From positions 86,939,714 through 87,003,713 of the forward strand of contig OY744517.1 of assembly GCA_963556195.1 (NCBI GenBank): a DNA stretch of 64,000 nt. Direction: 5' to 3'. The position numbers were made by a program, and so were the translations under genes. The DNA comes from Sepiola atlantica. Lineage: Eukaryota; Mollusca; Cephalopoda; Sepiida; Sepiolidae. Below the pieces are notes generated by a model that saw only the letters and a list, made by a program, of their open reading frames with translations, was not told the origin of the DNA and ran no database searches. This document shows positions 36,851 through 48,849 of the stretch, one piece after another (within the stretch, counting starts at the first letter, position 1; every line of letters starts with the position of its first letter).

Positions 36851-38215
36851 TGGACACAACTTCCTATTTAAAATTTCGACTTCATCATATTTGCATTGGA
36901 TTTGATCCATAGCCATTATACACCAATTAAGCAAGATTCCCTGAATTTCAATTTCTTCTTAAGACCCCTTAAGATTAAATTTTAGAAATTTTCTGGAATA
37001 AAAATCATTTAATGAACTTTAATCAAAATTTGAATGAAGATTCTAGACATAAGTTTAAATATCATCATATCTTGATTTTAATTTTCTTAACATGGGGCAT
37101 AAAATGGTGGAAAACTATTCTGGTAAGGAAATTAATTGTACCCGTCCTATATCTATACTCGCTATATACAGTATACACAGTATATATATACACACAGTAG
37201 CGTTGGCTGGAAGCATTGTTTGTAAATAAGTATGTAGATATTTATGAAGGCTGATAGTAATGGAGAAAAACTGGAATGGTAAAAGGGAATATGAACAAAA
37301 TAAACAATCGAAGACAATACTTGGGGTCTAAATGTTCACAAAATCTATTTATTTTTCAATAGATCTTTCACATATTATATGAGTAAATATGAGATTTACT
37401 GCTAAATATTAACAAAATATCCGGGAAGGTGGAACATCTTTTAATAATTTCGGGAGAAACCTCCCCTTCTCAAAAAAAAGTGAAACTCTCTAGTGAAATG
37501 AAAACATGTTTATGTATTATCCCTTTTATTTATTTTAATATTTATATTCCTTAAACATATTGTCATATTATTTTATATTCGGATTTCTCCAAAACGCGGT
37601 TTCAGATTTTGTTTTTCTACTATGATATTTAATAAGTGGATCTTCGTGTTCCCAAATGATTGTAATTATCTATTCTAATGATGACCTGAGTTTTCTTGTA
37701 AAATTGCATCTCTACTGGTCGTCCAAGGGATGTTATAACGGTAACCATATTATTTTTTTAATAACAGACAAATCGACTTCCTATCATGTATAGATGTCAA
37801 CACAAGTTTGAATTGACTTTCTTTTTTTTGTGTGTTCAATGGTTATTATATGTGACACTATAATTTTTACATACACAATTATGATTGGATATTGCATGGA
37901 CTTCATTGTCGATCTGGTTTATTAAAGAAGATTAATTTCGAACGAACTCTTTCTTCTCTTGACTAAATGATTTTTTAATAAGTTTTTCGGGTAATCCTTT
38001 ATTCTTATGATCTACCTTGGAACTTTAATAAAGTTTTGACATGCTGATGAGATGAATTCTTTACTGAAAATATACGTTTTTACAAAGATGTATTGATACT
38101 GAATAAAGTGAAATATTCGGGATCGTGCGCACATGTAGAGACATGCTAGAATATTAATTCCAAAAACCTTGGTTTGAATATATCGAGTTTTACCTTACAT
38201 ATATATCTCGCTATA
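36851..38215. other. No recognised feature
   Basis: AT-rich; frames of up to 62 codons without domains. Confidence 0.5.
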
Positions 38216-38219
38216 TATA

Positions 38220-38345
38220 GTAAGTCATGAAAATATATTTATGGCAATTAAGCGACACAGAGGCTTCCGCGTTTCATCCCCATACGGAATCGTCAGACAT
38301 ATCTCCTTATAACATTTTACGTGGATACATTAAATAATAATTATA
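38220..38345 (+). repeat. Foldback repeat family, half element
   Basis: Only the left arm of the family hairpin is present ('ATATTTATGGCAATTAAG', 'CGCGTTTCATCCCCAT'), followed by the family flank 'ATTTTACGTGGATACAT'. Confidence 0.7.
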
Positions 38346-38385
38346 TTTATATATATATATATTTATATATATATATATATATATA

Positions 38386-38604
38386 GTGAGCCAAAAGTAG
38401 GTGGACAGTATAAAACATTTATTTAGAGATCACTTATATGTACAATTACATGTAATACAACAATTATATTAATGAAAATGAAATGTTATTTATCAACGCA
38501 AGTGTTCAAACTGTTTTCCTTCTTGATTTACACAGCTTTGAAGTCTGCCTCTTACGCTTCAACAAACATTTCAATATATGCTGTCCACCTACTTTTGGCT
38601 CACC

Positions 38605-38607
<3 letters not shown>
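38386..38607. mobile_element. mariner-like MITE, about 222 bp
   Basis: The inverted termini 'GTGAGCCAAAAGTAGGTGGA' (left) and the complementary 'CACCTACTTTTGGCTCACCC' (right) match the terminal style of mariner elements and sit next to TA on both sides. It has no transposase. The left end has lost the outer CAGG seen on the right. Confidence 0.75.
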
Positions 38608-38634
<27 letters not shown>

Positions 38635-38643
<9 letters not shown>

Positions 38644-39065
38644 TTGTTGTTGTTTATAATCTATGTACGTATACGTTTCGTCCCTTTTCAATCAGGACTC
38701 ATCAGCATAGAGATATGACTATTCACTACCGGTCGTACGATTCGAAACCCTGGATAACAAATATTTTTCAACTTGCATCCAACGTCTTAAACCGCGCGCC
38801 CAATATTTGAATAGCCGATAAACAATGATAATTTTAACACATTTAAAGTGGCACGATATCCAGGCATTCTACTACTATTAAAGAAGGAATGATGCATTAT
38901 AAAGCAAGTGACGTCATGCTGTGTTTGTACTACCATTAAGAGGGCTCTACTTATTTTACGAGGAGCGACAAATATAAAATATTTGTTGTTGTTTATAATC
39001 TATGTACGTATACGTTTCGTCCCTTTTCAATCAGGACTCATCAGCATAGAGATATGACTATTCAC

Positions 39066-39066
<1 letters not shown>
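38635..39066. repeat. Direct repeats of 93 bp (38,635-38,727 and 38,973-39,066)
   Basis: Two practically identical copies share 'AAATATTTGTTGTTGTTTAT', 'CGTTTCGTCCCTTTTCAATC' and 'GACTCATCAGCATAGAG'. The 245 bp between them includes a TGACGTCA site near 38,910. They could be terminal direct repeats or a local duplication. Confidence 0.75.

Positions 39067-39069
<3 letters not shown>

Positions 39070-39102
<33 letters not shown>
39070..39102. repeat. (GT)n microsatellite
   Basis: About 16 GT units. From 39,103 to 39,787 the sequence is AT-rich with no recognised feature. Confidence 0.95.
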
Positions 39103-39104
<2 letters not shown>

Positions 39105-39787
39105 TTTTTATTTAGATTTAGAATTTTTTATATATATTCAAATATAAATTTTATAGCATAACATAATAAATAATTATAATAGCTCAATAGTGTAAGGCCA
39201 GAGCTATGCTATATTCAATATTTTTAATGTAATTTTATACCATTTCAATGTTATAAAGGACAGATTCACGTCATTTCAGGAAACTTATTTTTTCATTCAG
39301 AATACAATTGTTTCGGCAAACACCAATATATTTGTAAATTGCTCCTGTGCATTTATTTCTTAGTGTGCCCATTTTACTCTCTTCATATAAAGAGAGAGAA
39401 AAAGATATTTTATTTAGATATCTATGTAGGGATCATGTATGCAAAAAAATATAAAGTATATTGACAAAAATACAAAATTGATTTTCTAAATTACAAATAC
39501 ACAAGTATTTTTATCTATTGCCAATGTCAGTTGAGAGATATTTAAAAAAATTGCTTTGTCTTGGCACACATCAAGATTTGGTTCTCATCCCAAAGTGTAC
39601 ATCAATATTTTATTTTATTCTTTTTTTTTTGTTGGTATTCTTGCCTGACCAGAAATCCTTCCATGAAAAACTAAAAATAGAGGTTCAAATATCATCTTTG
39701 CTTCATCGGTTGACATGACACATCTACCCACCATCCTTTTTAGCTATGACTTTCCTTTTTATCTTTCTTTCCTCCATCAACATTACA

Positions 39788-40372
39788 TTTTTTATTCAAT
39801 CTTTCTTAACCACATTGTGTATGTGTCTCCCTCTGTCTCTCTGTTATTTTTTATTCAATCTTTCTTAACCACATTGTGTGTGTCTCCCTCTGTCTCTCTG
39901 TTATTTTTTATTCAATCTTTCTTAACCACACTGTGTATGTGTCTCCCTCTGTCTCTCTGTTATTTTTTATTCAATCTTTCTTAACCACATTGTGTATGTG
40001 TCTCCCTCTGATTCTCTGTTATTTTTTATTCAATCTTTCTTAACCACATTGTGTATGTGTCTCCCTCTGTCTCTCTGTTATTTTTTATTCAATCTTTCTT
40101 AACCACATTGTGTATGTGTCTCCCTCTGTCTCTCTGTTATTTTTTTATTCAATCTTTCTTAACCACATTGTGTATGTGTCTCCCTCTATCTCTCTGTTAT
40201 TTTTTATTCAATCTTTCTTAATCACATTGTGTATGTGTCTCCCTCTGTCTCTCTGTTATTTTTTATTCAATCTTTCTTAACCACATTGTGTATGTGTCTC
40301 CCTCTGTCTCTCTGTTATTTTTTATTCAATCTTTCTTAACCACATTGTGTATGTGTCTCCCACTGTTTTTTG
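39788..40372. repeat. 59-60 bp minisatellite, about 10 units
   Basis: The unit contains 'TTATTCAATCTTTCTTAACC', 'ACATTGTGTATGTGTCTCCC' and 'TCTGTCTCTCTGTTATTTTT'. Variation is in the GTAT copy number and T-run length. It is unrelated in sequence to the 59-bp satellite at 27-30 kb. Confidence 0.95.
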
Positions 40373-41440
40373 TTATTTTTTCCATTTTTTTCTTTTGCCA
40401 ACCAATCCTTACTTTCTTACTTTCTTAACTTTTCACTTCATTTTCAACGATACCTTACCTTTCCTTTTCTTACCATCCATCCATCTTTTTCTAACTCATA
40501 ATTTCATTTATCTTCCCCCATTTAAACATCATATTATTTTGTAGCAAGATTAGATGTTGGGTGTGTAAACATAAGCTTCAAAATAGAAAATTTGCACATA
40601 AGGCTCGTTTAAGCAACCGGATGGAAGTTTCCATTGAAAGTCAAGTTGGAGCTACGTGTACAGAAACGTGCTTTTAGGAGGAAGTACGTGGAAGAGAATC
40701 TATAATGTCCATGCTTCTTGGGAGTGGGGCGTCAAAATGATCGGATGCAGTTTTCGAGGCTTCCACCACTCTATGGGGTTGGGGGAATGCGATTCATCTA
40801 AATATATACTTGCTGTAAGACGTCAATCAAATCCCATAGAAAGTATTTGCTGTTCTTTTAATTGCTTTTATTTTTCCAGACACAAAGATAAATGGAAAGA
40901 AAAAATCAACATCTCTACAACTGCTACAGCCACGACTACTGAGAGACGTCACCATCCAAAGAGCCAACTACTCACATGTCAAAGTGAAACGAACAGCTGT
41001 TTTTGTACACAACACAACGCCAGCCAGTAATTCACAATGAGGATAGAAGAACTACCTATGCAATGTAACAATATGGCTTCTTTTGACTAGGGATTGCGTG
41101 ATTGTCTTAATGGACATCATCACAGCTTGGGGAATCAGCTATGTGGAGTTCAAATCCTATCAGACCTATTGTGATCAATTATGCACTAATACTGCTAGGA
41201 AAGGTATGAATCCACAAATAATCCCACCCCACTATAGGTAAAATAGCAACTTGTGTTTACTTTATCATATACAATGAATCGTTTGGAATAAGCAAAGAAG
41301 ACTGATGCTTCATACTAACGTTTATAATGTTTATTTATAATCCTCCCTCTGGTCGCATATTTTTTCTAGGCTGGGAGTATTATATAATTGTGACAGAACT
41401 ACATACGATACATAGTTTAAGCAAAATAAATATTAAAATG
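40373..41440 (+). other. Unassigned; 124-codon open frame at 40,656-41,030
   Basis: The frame begins 'MYRNVLLGGSTWKRIYNVHA' and ends in a Thr/Ser/His-rich part. A possible acceptor 'TTTATTTTTCCAG' lies inside it near 40,880, so part of it could be an exon start. No domain was recognised. The rest is AT-rich. Confidence 0.2.
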
Positions 41441-41640
41441 TTATTGTAATAAATAAAATAAAAGTAAAGTACCGTATTTATGGATGTCAAGTGAGACGCA
41501 GCCTTCACAATATTTTAATAAATAAAATAAAGTAAAACCAATTTCCTTTTGATAGATGTGAAAATAAACTCAGACACCATATTTTTTTACAAATAAAATT
41601 AAGTCAAATGTACTTCCTTTTTTATAGATGTCAAGCACAA
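41441..41640. repeat. Three degenerate tandem copies, about 65 bp
   Basis: Each copy has 'AAATAAAATAAAGTAAA', 'TTCCTTTT' and 'ATAGATGTCAAG' or a variant. Weak but visible periodicity. Confidence 0.45.
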
Positions 41641-41930
41641 AAAATAATAGGAAATTACAACATGGCCGCCGGCGATTAAAACATTGCATTAAAGTTGGAT
41701 TTTAAAGTCTTTTAAAATAAATTGGAATTTTACTTGGGGATCAAAAATACAATTTAAGACTGCAGCAAGGCCACCATCTGCCTATTTAGTATTCAAGCTT
41801 TTCACATATGTACTAAATGATGAATTTAAACCTGACAAACCTTTCAGATTTAGAAGATTGCAGTCGCAAATCCCATCTTAATAAACCTCATTTATCAACC
41901 AAAGATTTCTGTTCAAACTAAAGTAATGCC

Positions 41931-42185
41931 AGAGAGTACACAACTGATGACAAAAGAGAGTACACAACTGATGACAAAAGAGAGTACACAACTGATGACA
42001 AAAGAGAGTACACAACTGATGACAAAAGAGAATACACAACTGATGACAAAAGAGAGTACACAACTGATGACAAAAGAGAGTACACAACTGATGACAAAAG
42101 AGAGTACACAACTGATGACAAAAGAGAGTACACAAGTGATGACAAAAGAGAGTACACAACTGATGACAAAAGAGAGTACACAACT
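41931..42185. repeat. 24-bp minisatellite, about 10.6 units
   Basis: The unit is 'GAGAGTACACAACTGATGAC' plus 'AAAA'. All six frames are open over much of the array, giving artificial peptides such as 'ESTQLMTK' repeats. Not a gene. Confidence 0.95.
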
Positions 42186-42529
42186 ATATAATGAAGAATG
42201 ACTATTTACTAAGTTGTATTTAGTCATTACAAATAGTCAGATATACAATAAGCATTAAACTTACTTCAGTCATTAATGTACAAATGTTGAGTATTACTTA
42301 GCAGTAAAATGCTTTTAAGGTTATACATAGCTACGATATGTCAGGTTATACGATATTATGGGTTATTAGTTATGATTGACAGGGTATCAAGTGCCCCGAT
42401 ATGGGAAGTAAATAATTATTTTCTTTACTTAATCATATGACATAGGAAATATTTGAAGTTGTATTTCAATCGCTAAGAGATTTAAGTGAAGTAAGATTGT
42501 CATATAAGGACGGATGAGAGCACAGATGT

Positions 42530-43127
42530 GGGGAACATATATTTAGATGACAAGAAGTTTTGTTACCTTGGTGATACCATTGGAACACAGAAAGAAGCAG
42601 GCGCTAGTGTGATTGCAAGAGTTAGGAGTGGGTGGAGTAAGTTCAGGGAACTTCAGCTATACTAACTAGCAAAGTGTTACCACTGTCGACCTAGGGAAGT
42701 GTCTATCAGGTATATGTCCCCATTTTGATTATGTATTGAAGTGAAAGGGTTGAGGACATGTGTTATACAGAGAGAAATGATATGAGAATGATACAGTGGA
42801 TGTGTGATGTAAGTCTTTTAAATAGGCTTAGATTTGAGGACCACACAGACGGATCAAATCTGGACAGTATAGAGACATGTGTGCAGAACTTTGCTGGTAC
42901 AGCCATGTTGAAATAATGGATGAGAGCTCTTAGGTTAGTAGATGTAGAACAGTTGAGGTAGCAGTATCACTTCACAGGAGAAAGCCAAGGAAAACATGGC
43001 AGAATGTGATAAGGATGGACTTGAGAGAAAGATTGATAAATGAAGACCTGGCCATAGATAGTAAATTTGGAAGATAATTCATAAAAGTCATGCAATACAT
43101 ACCAACATGTAAACCGTATCTTAAACC

Positions 43128-43197
<70 letters not shown>
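42530..43197 (+). pseudogene. LINE family B: C-terminal region with (GAT)n 3' end
   Basis: It encodes 'FCYLGDTIG' and 'VIARVRSGWSKFREL' (same block as 18.8-19.2 kb), then breaks into several frames. Near 42,970-43,050 the DNA still matches the 'GKPRKTWQ..I..DL' end of this family. It finishes in a (GAT)n run of about 22 units at 43,130-43,197, preceded by 'TATCTTAAACC', the normal 3' end for this LINE. It is 5'-truncated and dead. Confidence 0.85.
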
Positions 43198-43269
43198 AGA
43201 CACCCTCTGAAGATCGTCCAGAGGCAGCTCATATTTAAGCAAATGGATATCAATTAGTTAAATTAATAA

Positions 43270-44095
43270 AATCAAGGGAGCCGCGAGAGCGTTCTATCCC
43301 TTAATAGACTTCACGAATGGCCTATGCTGGAAATCTCATTTCTTTGATCAATCATAACTCAAAAACCAATAAACCAAATTAGTTAAAAGTTTGCACAAAA
43401 TATTTATTTGATAATTTCTATAAGTGTGTATAATTTCAGCATCATTAGTCAAGGCAACACAGAGATCCAGAAAGTTCAATCATGAAATCCTGTTATCTGT
43501 GTGTACGTACGTATGTATGTGCCACCCTGTATATCATCAACTATTTGATGGATTCAGCTGATTATTGGCAGAGATAGAGGTTCTAGGGTCTAGTTGATGG
43601 CATTTTAATTTCAGTTTACCATATACCTTAGTTTTCCAGAAAATTCAAAAAAAAACCTTAAAAATGACCATTGTATTGAGGCATAGCCTTTACAAAAGTT
43701 AGTGACATTCCATGAAAAATGCCAGTATACTGAAATCATATGCCCTTTATAGGGTTAAGATGAAAATTCATATACACTAAATGTACAAAAGCAAGGAAAT
43801 TCCCACATTTTTATACTTTTATTGCGAGCACAACAGGGCTATGTATTTTACTAGTAGGAATTTTTCATCAGTGCACCTCACATACTTCATCCACTCATGC
43901 ATAGAGATTTATACTGTGGTGATGTGATAATGAAATGGTTTGGTTGATATGTAGTCATACCCTTAATGACAATAAAAGTGTAAAAATTTGGGAATTTCCT
44001 TGCTTTTGTACATTTAGTGTATATGAATTTTCATCTTAACCCTATTAAGGGCATATGATTTCAGTATACTGGCATTTTTCATGGAATATATTGTA
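43270..44095 (+). mobile_element. 820-bp interspersed element with internal long inverted repeat, copy 1
   Basis: It begins 'AATCAAGGGAGCCGCGAGAG' and ends 'CATTTTTCATGGAATATA'. The second half (43,708-44,092) is bounded by inverted arms of about 100 bp ('CCAGTATACTGAAATCATAT', 'CTAAATGTACAAAAGCAAGG'). A second, inverted copy lies at 56,850-57,680. No coding frame. Confidence 0.75.
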
Positions 44096-45448
44096 AATTA
44101 AAAACGTTGTAGTCTCCTTCTTCATGAAGATGCTATCTAGGAAAAGATCGAAAGGACAGCATCAATGTAGGCCTGCTAAAAGGCGAAAAACAATTTCGAC
44201 AACATAATTCGAGGCACACAGTCTCTGCATTTTTGCCTTCAACTGACTTTATTTCAAATCGTTGCTTGCTTTCAATCTTCTGTCAAATGTCAGTTTCCTT
44301 TTATCTAATCGATTTCACCTTGATCTGCTTCATAGCCTTCATCATTACCTTTTTGAAACTAATGCTATCCTCTTTGACCACCTTCCTCCTCCCCTCACAC
44401 TTATCAGACTCCTCTACTTTCTTTCCCTTTCTACCCCGTTATTCGCATTTCTTTCCTGAAACTATATTTTACCACTTGAAAATTTTATCTCAACAACTAT
44501 GTGATATTTCTATATGAGTTATGTCCCTTTGTTTCAAATTGTTTAAATCTGCCGAGAATTGATTACTTTCCCATTATTAGAGTTATATTCTGTAGTTGAA
44601 TAACGCCTTCCAAACAAAGGACATGTTTTAGTTAGATTTGTCTCATTACAGTTTATTAAACTTTACGACTAATGTTTGAGCTCATTATCTCTGTTTTATA
44701 TATTTAAAAAAACAACATTTTTTTTATATTGTCTAGGGTTAGGATGTCTAACATAAAGTTGGCAAACCACTGTAATAAACCTGACAACTTATGTTATAAA
44801 AGACCTAAGATTATTGAAACTGAGAAACATGCTTATGTAGGTAGGCTATCTGCTTGAATTTAAAAACTGCAAAAACGCTATCAGTGGTGTTGCAAAAGCA
44901 GCGGTACAGATAACAATGGCTGATCATCCAGTGTACGATGATTCCCGCTAAAAAACAAATAATAATTGAAAACGAAAAGTGGTGATCAAATAAACGAATA
45001 AAATATGATAAACAGTGGTTGTCAAGATAACAATATTCTATTGAGAGAAATAGATATTCTTGCTGTTTTGCATTTGTGTGAGCATCTTGTGTTGTGTTAG
45101 TATGAGAGTTTGTGTAAGACAGTGTGTGCAAATAAGTGCAATATGTCTCATATTGTTGCTTCATGTGAGAGTAAAAGTCTTCTGGTTGAGAATTGTATGT
45201 GCATCTCAGCAGTAATAATAGTTTTTAGCTGTTTGCTGGTTTTATGTTGACTGATGGCAGTTCACTGTAGTTATTGCTGCTGTGTGTAGTTGATTTTATG
45301 TAGACAATACTGATGATTACGGCTCGTTGTAGTTGTTGTTTGTCAATGCTGATGATTGCAATGCAAATAGTGTGAGCATGATGACATATGTAGAAATTCC
45401 CACAACGTTGGCTCTGGCTGAGATCAATATGCATATTCGTTTCCCAGA
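44096..45448. other. No recognised feature
   Basis: AT-rich with some CT-rich frames that read as hydrophobic peptides. No domain or repeat was identified. Confidence 0.5.
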
Positions 45449-45905
45449 GATTTACCTAAGCGTAGTGACGTGGCGTCTGATTTACTTAAGCATAGTGACG
45501 TGGCGTCTGATTTACCTAAGCGTAGTGACGTGGTGTCTGATTTACCTAAGCGTAGTGATGTGGTGTCTGATTTACCTAAGCATAGTGACGTGGTGTCTCA
45601 TTTACCAAAGCGTAGTGACGTGGTGTCTGATTTACCTAAGCGTAGTGACGTGGTGTCTGATTTACCTAAGCGTAGTGACGTGGTGTCTGATTTACCTAAG
45701 CATAGTGACGTGGTGTCTCATTTACTAAAGCGTAGTGACGTGGTGTCTGATTTACCTAAGCGTAGTGACGTGGTGTCTGATTTACCTAAACATAGTGAGG
45801 TGGTGTCTCATTTAATAAAGCGTAGTGACGTGGTGTCTGATTTACCTAAGTGTAGTGACGTGGTGTCTGATTTACCTAAGCGTAGTGACGTGGTGTCTCA
45901 TTTGC
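45449..45905. repeat. 30-bp minisatellite, about 15 units, TGACGTGG in most
   Basis: The unit is 'CGTAGTGACGTGGTGTCTGA' plus 'TTTACCTAAG'. A frame of 205 codons crosses it ('SDVVSDLPKR' repeats, 45,470-46,087), but other frames are open too, as expected when the unit is a multiple of three. Thirteen units keep TGACGTGG; two are mutated there. Confidence 0.95.
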
Positions 45906-46128
45906 TGCAAGTTACAATCTATTTAGCCATTAGTTTGTCTTGGCTTTTTATAGATGTGAACACGCAAGGTTCTGAAATATTTTTCCTTTCGCATCTAACA
46001 TGCTCATTGACTATTGGTTTGTGTAGATGGTTAGATAAAAATTGCACACTTCATTTTGTGTTTTCGGGGCGGGCTGATAAAATCTAAAATTGTAGCCAAT
46101 CCTGAAAAGTGAATTTTAAAATTCATAA

Positions 46129-46530
46129 TTACCTCTGCCAAAGAGATTATGTATTCGGCCGAATTTGTCACTATGTTTGTTTGTGTAAAGCCTAGCTTTA
46201 ACATTGCCTGACTAATCTTCACCAAACTAACTTCGTACAGATTTAATTTTGGGATATTTAAATCAAAGGTCAAGAAATAGATGAAAGTGACACTTTTGGC
46301 GATGACTTCGTTATTTTGTTTATTGTAGAGACTCGCTACTTGGCCCATATTGTAGCCAATGACGTCCCACAGTTTATATGCCTTTGACTTTGAAAAATAT
46401 GGTCAGGTTTGACATTTTGACAAAATTCCAACTGATATGGAGGTATGCAGTTTCACAATTTACTTATGTTCTTGTTTATGATGTAATGACTCAAAAACTA
46501 TTTTTAGGGAGGAGAAAAGTGATATTCAAT
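46129..46530 (+). repeat. ACCTCC-type interspersed repeat, copy 2
   Basis: Same layout as 11,424-11,884, with 'GTGTAAAGCCTAGC', 'TTGTAGAGACTCGCTA' and 'CATATTGTAGCCAATGA'. An LTR begins immediately after it. Confidence 0.6.
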
Positions 46531-46532
46531 TT

Positions 46533-46871
46533 TGTTGCATACCCCTACTTAGAGCTGCGGCATTTCTCGTTTTGTATACTCGTCCCGGAACGCGCCGTGG
46601 TAGTTCCCGTTTAAACACTCGTCATTTTTAAAACATCAAAAATCATATAGTTTGCATACCTCTAAATTTCTTGAACCCTCTCTTCTTTCCTCGTCGTGTG
46701 GAGGAGCGTGTCGTCTCTAGTTGTTGAATTCTTTCTTCTTTCTTTCTGCCGAATCTCGCCGCTACACAAAAACTTCATGACCGACTCCGAAAGCAAACAA
46801 TCCTTTTAACTTTCAATTCTTTTTATTACAGGCGTTGGTTATCTATCAGCTTGGAGATATTCACCAACGTT

Positions 46872-46903
<32 letters not shown>

Positions 46904-47338
46904 CTGCTTTCGTAATTACTTATCAATTATTTCTTAACCATTCGTGGAGGGGATGGGGAAAGAGATTTTTCGCTTGTATTTTCTTAGGGAATTAATTCTT
47001 TTAATCAAATTGTTGACTACATCAAAATCACGTCTGATAGATTCGCCTCCAAAACCCAGATTGCTAAAACTCGCTTCTCACGAAGAACGAGTGACGTCAC
47101 GGATCCCTCTGCTTCCCACGCAAAGGCCCGCGACGTTACAGAGCCTCTACTGCAGGTGCACATTGACCCTTGATCTGGGGTCTCGTCACGCGGTGACCCT
47201 GTCACGTCTGTGAGCTCCGACTGTGAGAACAGGCCCTATTCTGCACTCAACTACACGGGTCCACCCACGCTAATTTGCGCAAGTCAAACCAACGATTTCC
47301 AACTGATACGTCCATTCCAATATGGCCATTATCCAACA
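46533..47338 (+). mobile_element. Solo LTR, family 1, copy C (long form)
   Basis: The TGTTGCATACC...ATCCAACA ends are flanked by a perfect ATTT duplication (46,529-46,532 and 47,339-47,342). The length is 806 bp. It contains a GAGA run (46,874-46,896), a perfect TGACGTCA at 47,092-47,099, and the shared 'CCCTTGATCTGGGGTCTCGT' block. The second TGCATACC motif occurs about 124 bp inside. Confidence 0.85.
47092..47099. promoter_or_regulatory. TGACGTCA palindrome (CRE-like) in LTR copy C
   Basis: Perfect CREB/ATF consensus, in the same context ('ACTGACGTCACGG'-like) as the first site of copy D. Confidence 0.5.
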
Positions 47339-47342
47339 ATTT

Positions 47343-47660
47343 GAGTTAATTTCAATTTGTTTTGAATAGTTTGAAAAGTGCACAGATTTTGTTCTTGTCT
47401 GATGAAACACCTTCCAAACAGAAGCTTTAGTTTTGCTCCTCTTTTTTTAATTCACTCAGCTTTAAGAGAACTAATATTTGAGCTTATGATCTCAGGTTTT
47501 TTTGATTTTTTGATCAAAGAAATAAAATTCTTTCATTTCGTCTGTACATACGAACATAGAATACATGTCAAGCAATATAAAAGCTAACCAAATAATGAAA
47601 ACCTTGAATACTAATACATAAATGTTACAGCATAATCACATTGACACACATGTTATTGTT
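47343..47660. other. No recognised feature
   Basis: AT-rich spacer between the LTR and the 5S-like fragment. Confidence 0.5.
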
Positions 47661-47741
47661 AGATTACTGAAGTTAAGAGGCGTTGAGCATGGTCAGTACG
47701 AGATCGGTGACCATTTGGGAACACCAGGCACTGTATGTAGG
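47661..47741 (+). pseudogene. 5S rRNA-derived fragment (3' two thirds)
   Basis: 'GAAGTTAAG', 'GGTCAGTACGAGATCGGTGA' then 'CC', 'TGGGAACACC' and 'TGTATGTAG' follow the order and spacing of the 3' two thirds of animal 5S rRNA. That covers the internal control region (A box, intermediate element, C box). The first roughly 40 nt are missing. It could be a 5S pseudogene or the head of a 5S-derived (SINE3-type) SINE; the sequence continues 'GAGAGCAGCGACACC' and an A-run. Confidence 0.75.
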
Positions 47742-48849
47742 AGAGCAGCGACACCTCTCTAAAAAAAAAAACCCTGCAAAACCAACGTTGTTAAACATCA
47801 TTTCACTTGAGCGGGATACACATGCGACTGAGCACCGCTTGTGAATTTGATATTCCCTAGAAACTTCCTCCTTCAAAGATATATGTTCCTTAGCTATGAG
47901 CTGGTTCTGGACTATTTAAAAAGGAGGAACATGTATATATTCTAGTATGATGGAAAAGGTTGCTATGCCATGAACTACAACTCTTGTAAACTTGTTATCA
48001 TTCTTCGGATCAATGTTTGTTCTTATCTAATATCTTTTTTTTTCTACTGTAAATTATCAACTCAACTCTTTTCCCTCATATGTCTTATCTGTCATTCAAC
48101 TTAACCAAAAAATATATTGCATTCTGTTATTTTGCATTTTCACTTCTTTTTACTCTCAGTTTTCTTCTGGTTCCAAAGTCCTCCTTTCTTCACGCCCTGT
48201 TCCACAACAGTGACCTTTATATATCACAGAAAGATCCATGCTTTCTTTTTCACCAACTATCTTCTCAACTATCTCTCTATCCTGCCTCCTTATTTCCTTC
48301 CAGCATATTTACTACAAAGTCTCAGTATTAGGTGCAGGTGTCTATCCAAGCAAAATGTGTTACTTAACCCCCAACCAGCCTCATCTATCTTTGCTGTTAT
48401 CTACTGATGTTTCTTAGTACAACCGTTCTAGGAGATAGAATGACTCGGAAGCAATTGGGAGGAGTTAAACACAGTTAATGATGGGAGAAGAAGTAGGCGA
48501 AAGGGAAGAACGTTTTTACAAGCAATTCTTTCTTTACTGATTATCATGATTCTATTTAAAAGGAAAAGAAAAAAAGAAAAATAATCGCCAAAAATGTTTC
48601 CAGTTGCCAGCAATTCGACTTTCACTTTCTCTTTAAAATGCTTAGATTCTTTTTGCAGACTCGGCAGATATTTTAGGGACAAATTTTTTACACAACTTCA
48701 AATGCATTGCCAATTTATAACTTATTTTTGTATCACTTATTTAATTGCTATAAAAGCTTGTGGAGAGTTGGAATTTTGTAGGTATTTGTATAAGGTTTTA
48801 ATATATATGGAAAATGAAAATGGAAAAACAAAAATTATTTATGTATTCA
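47742..48849. other. No recognised feature
   Basis: Possible SINE body after the 5S-like part up to about 47,880, then AT/CT-rich sequence with no domain. Confidence 0.4.

Noticed and set aside
41878..42227. Four overlapping frames of about 90-100 codons
   Set aside because: Translations of the 24-bp minisatellite.
42967..43253. Poly-histidine / poly-isoleucine frames
   Set aside because: They come from the (GAT)n run at the LINE 3' end read on the minus strand.
45333..46087. 205-codon frame with SDVVSDLPKR repeats
   Set aside because: Product of the 30-bp minisatellite; a second frame is open over the same DNA and the non-repeat ends show no domain.
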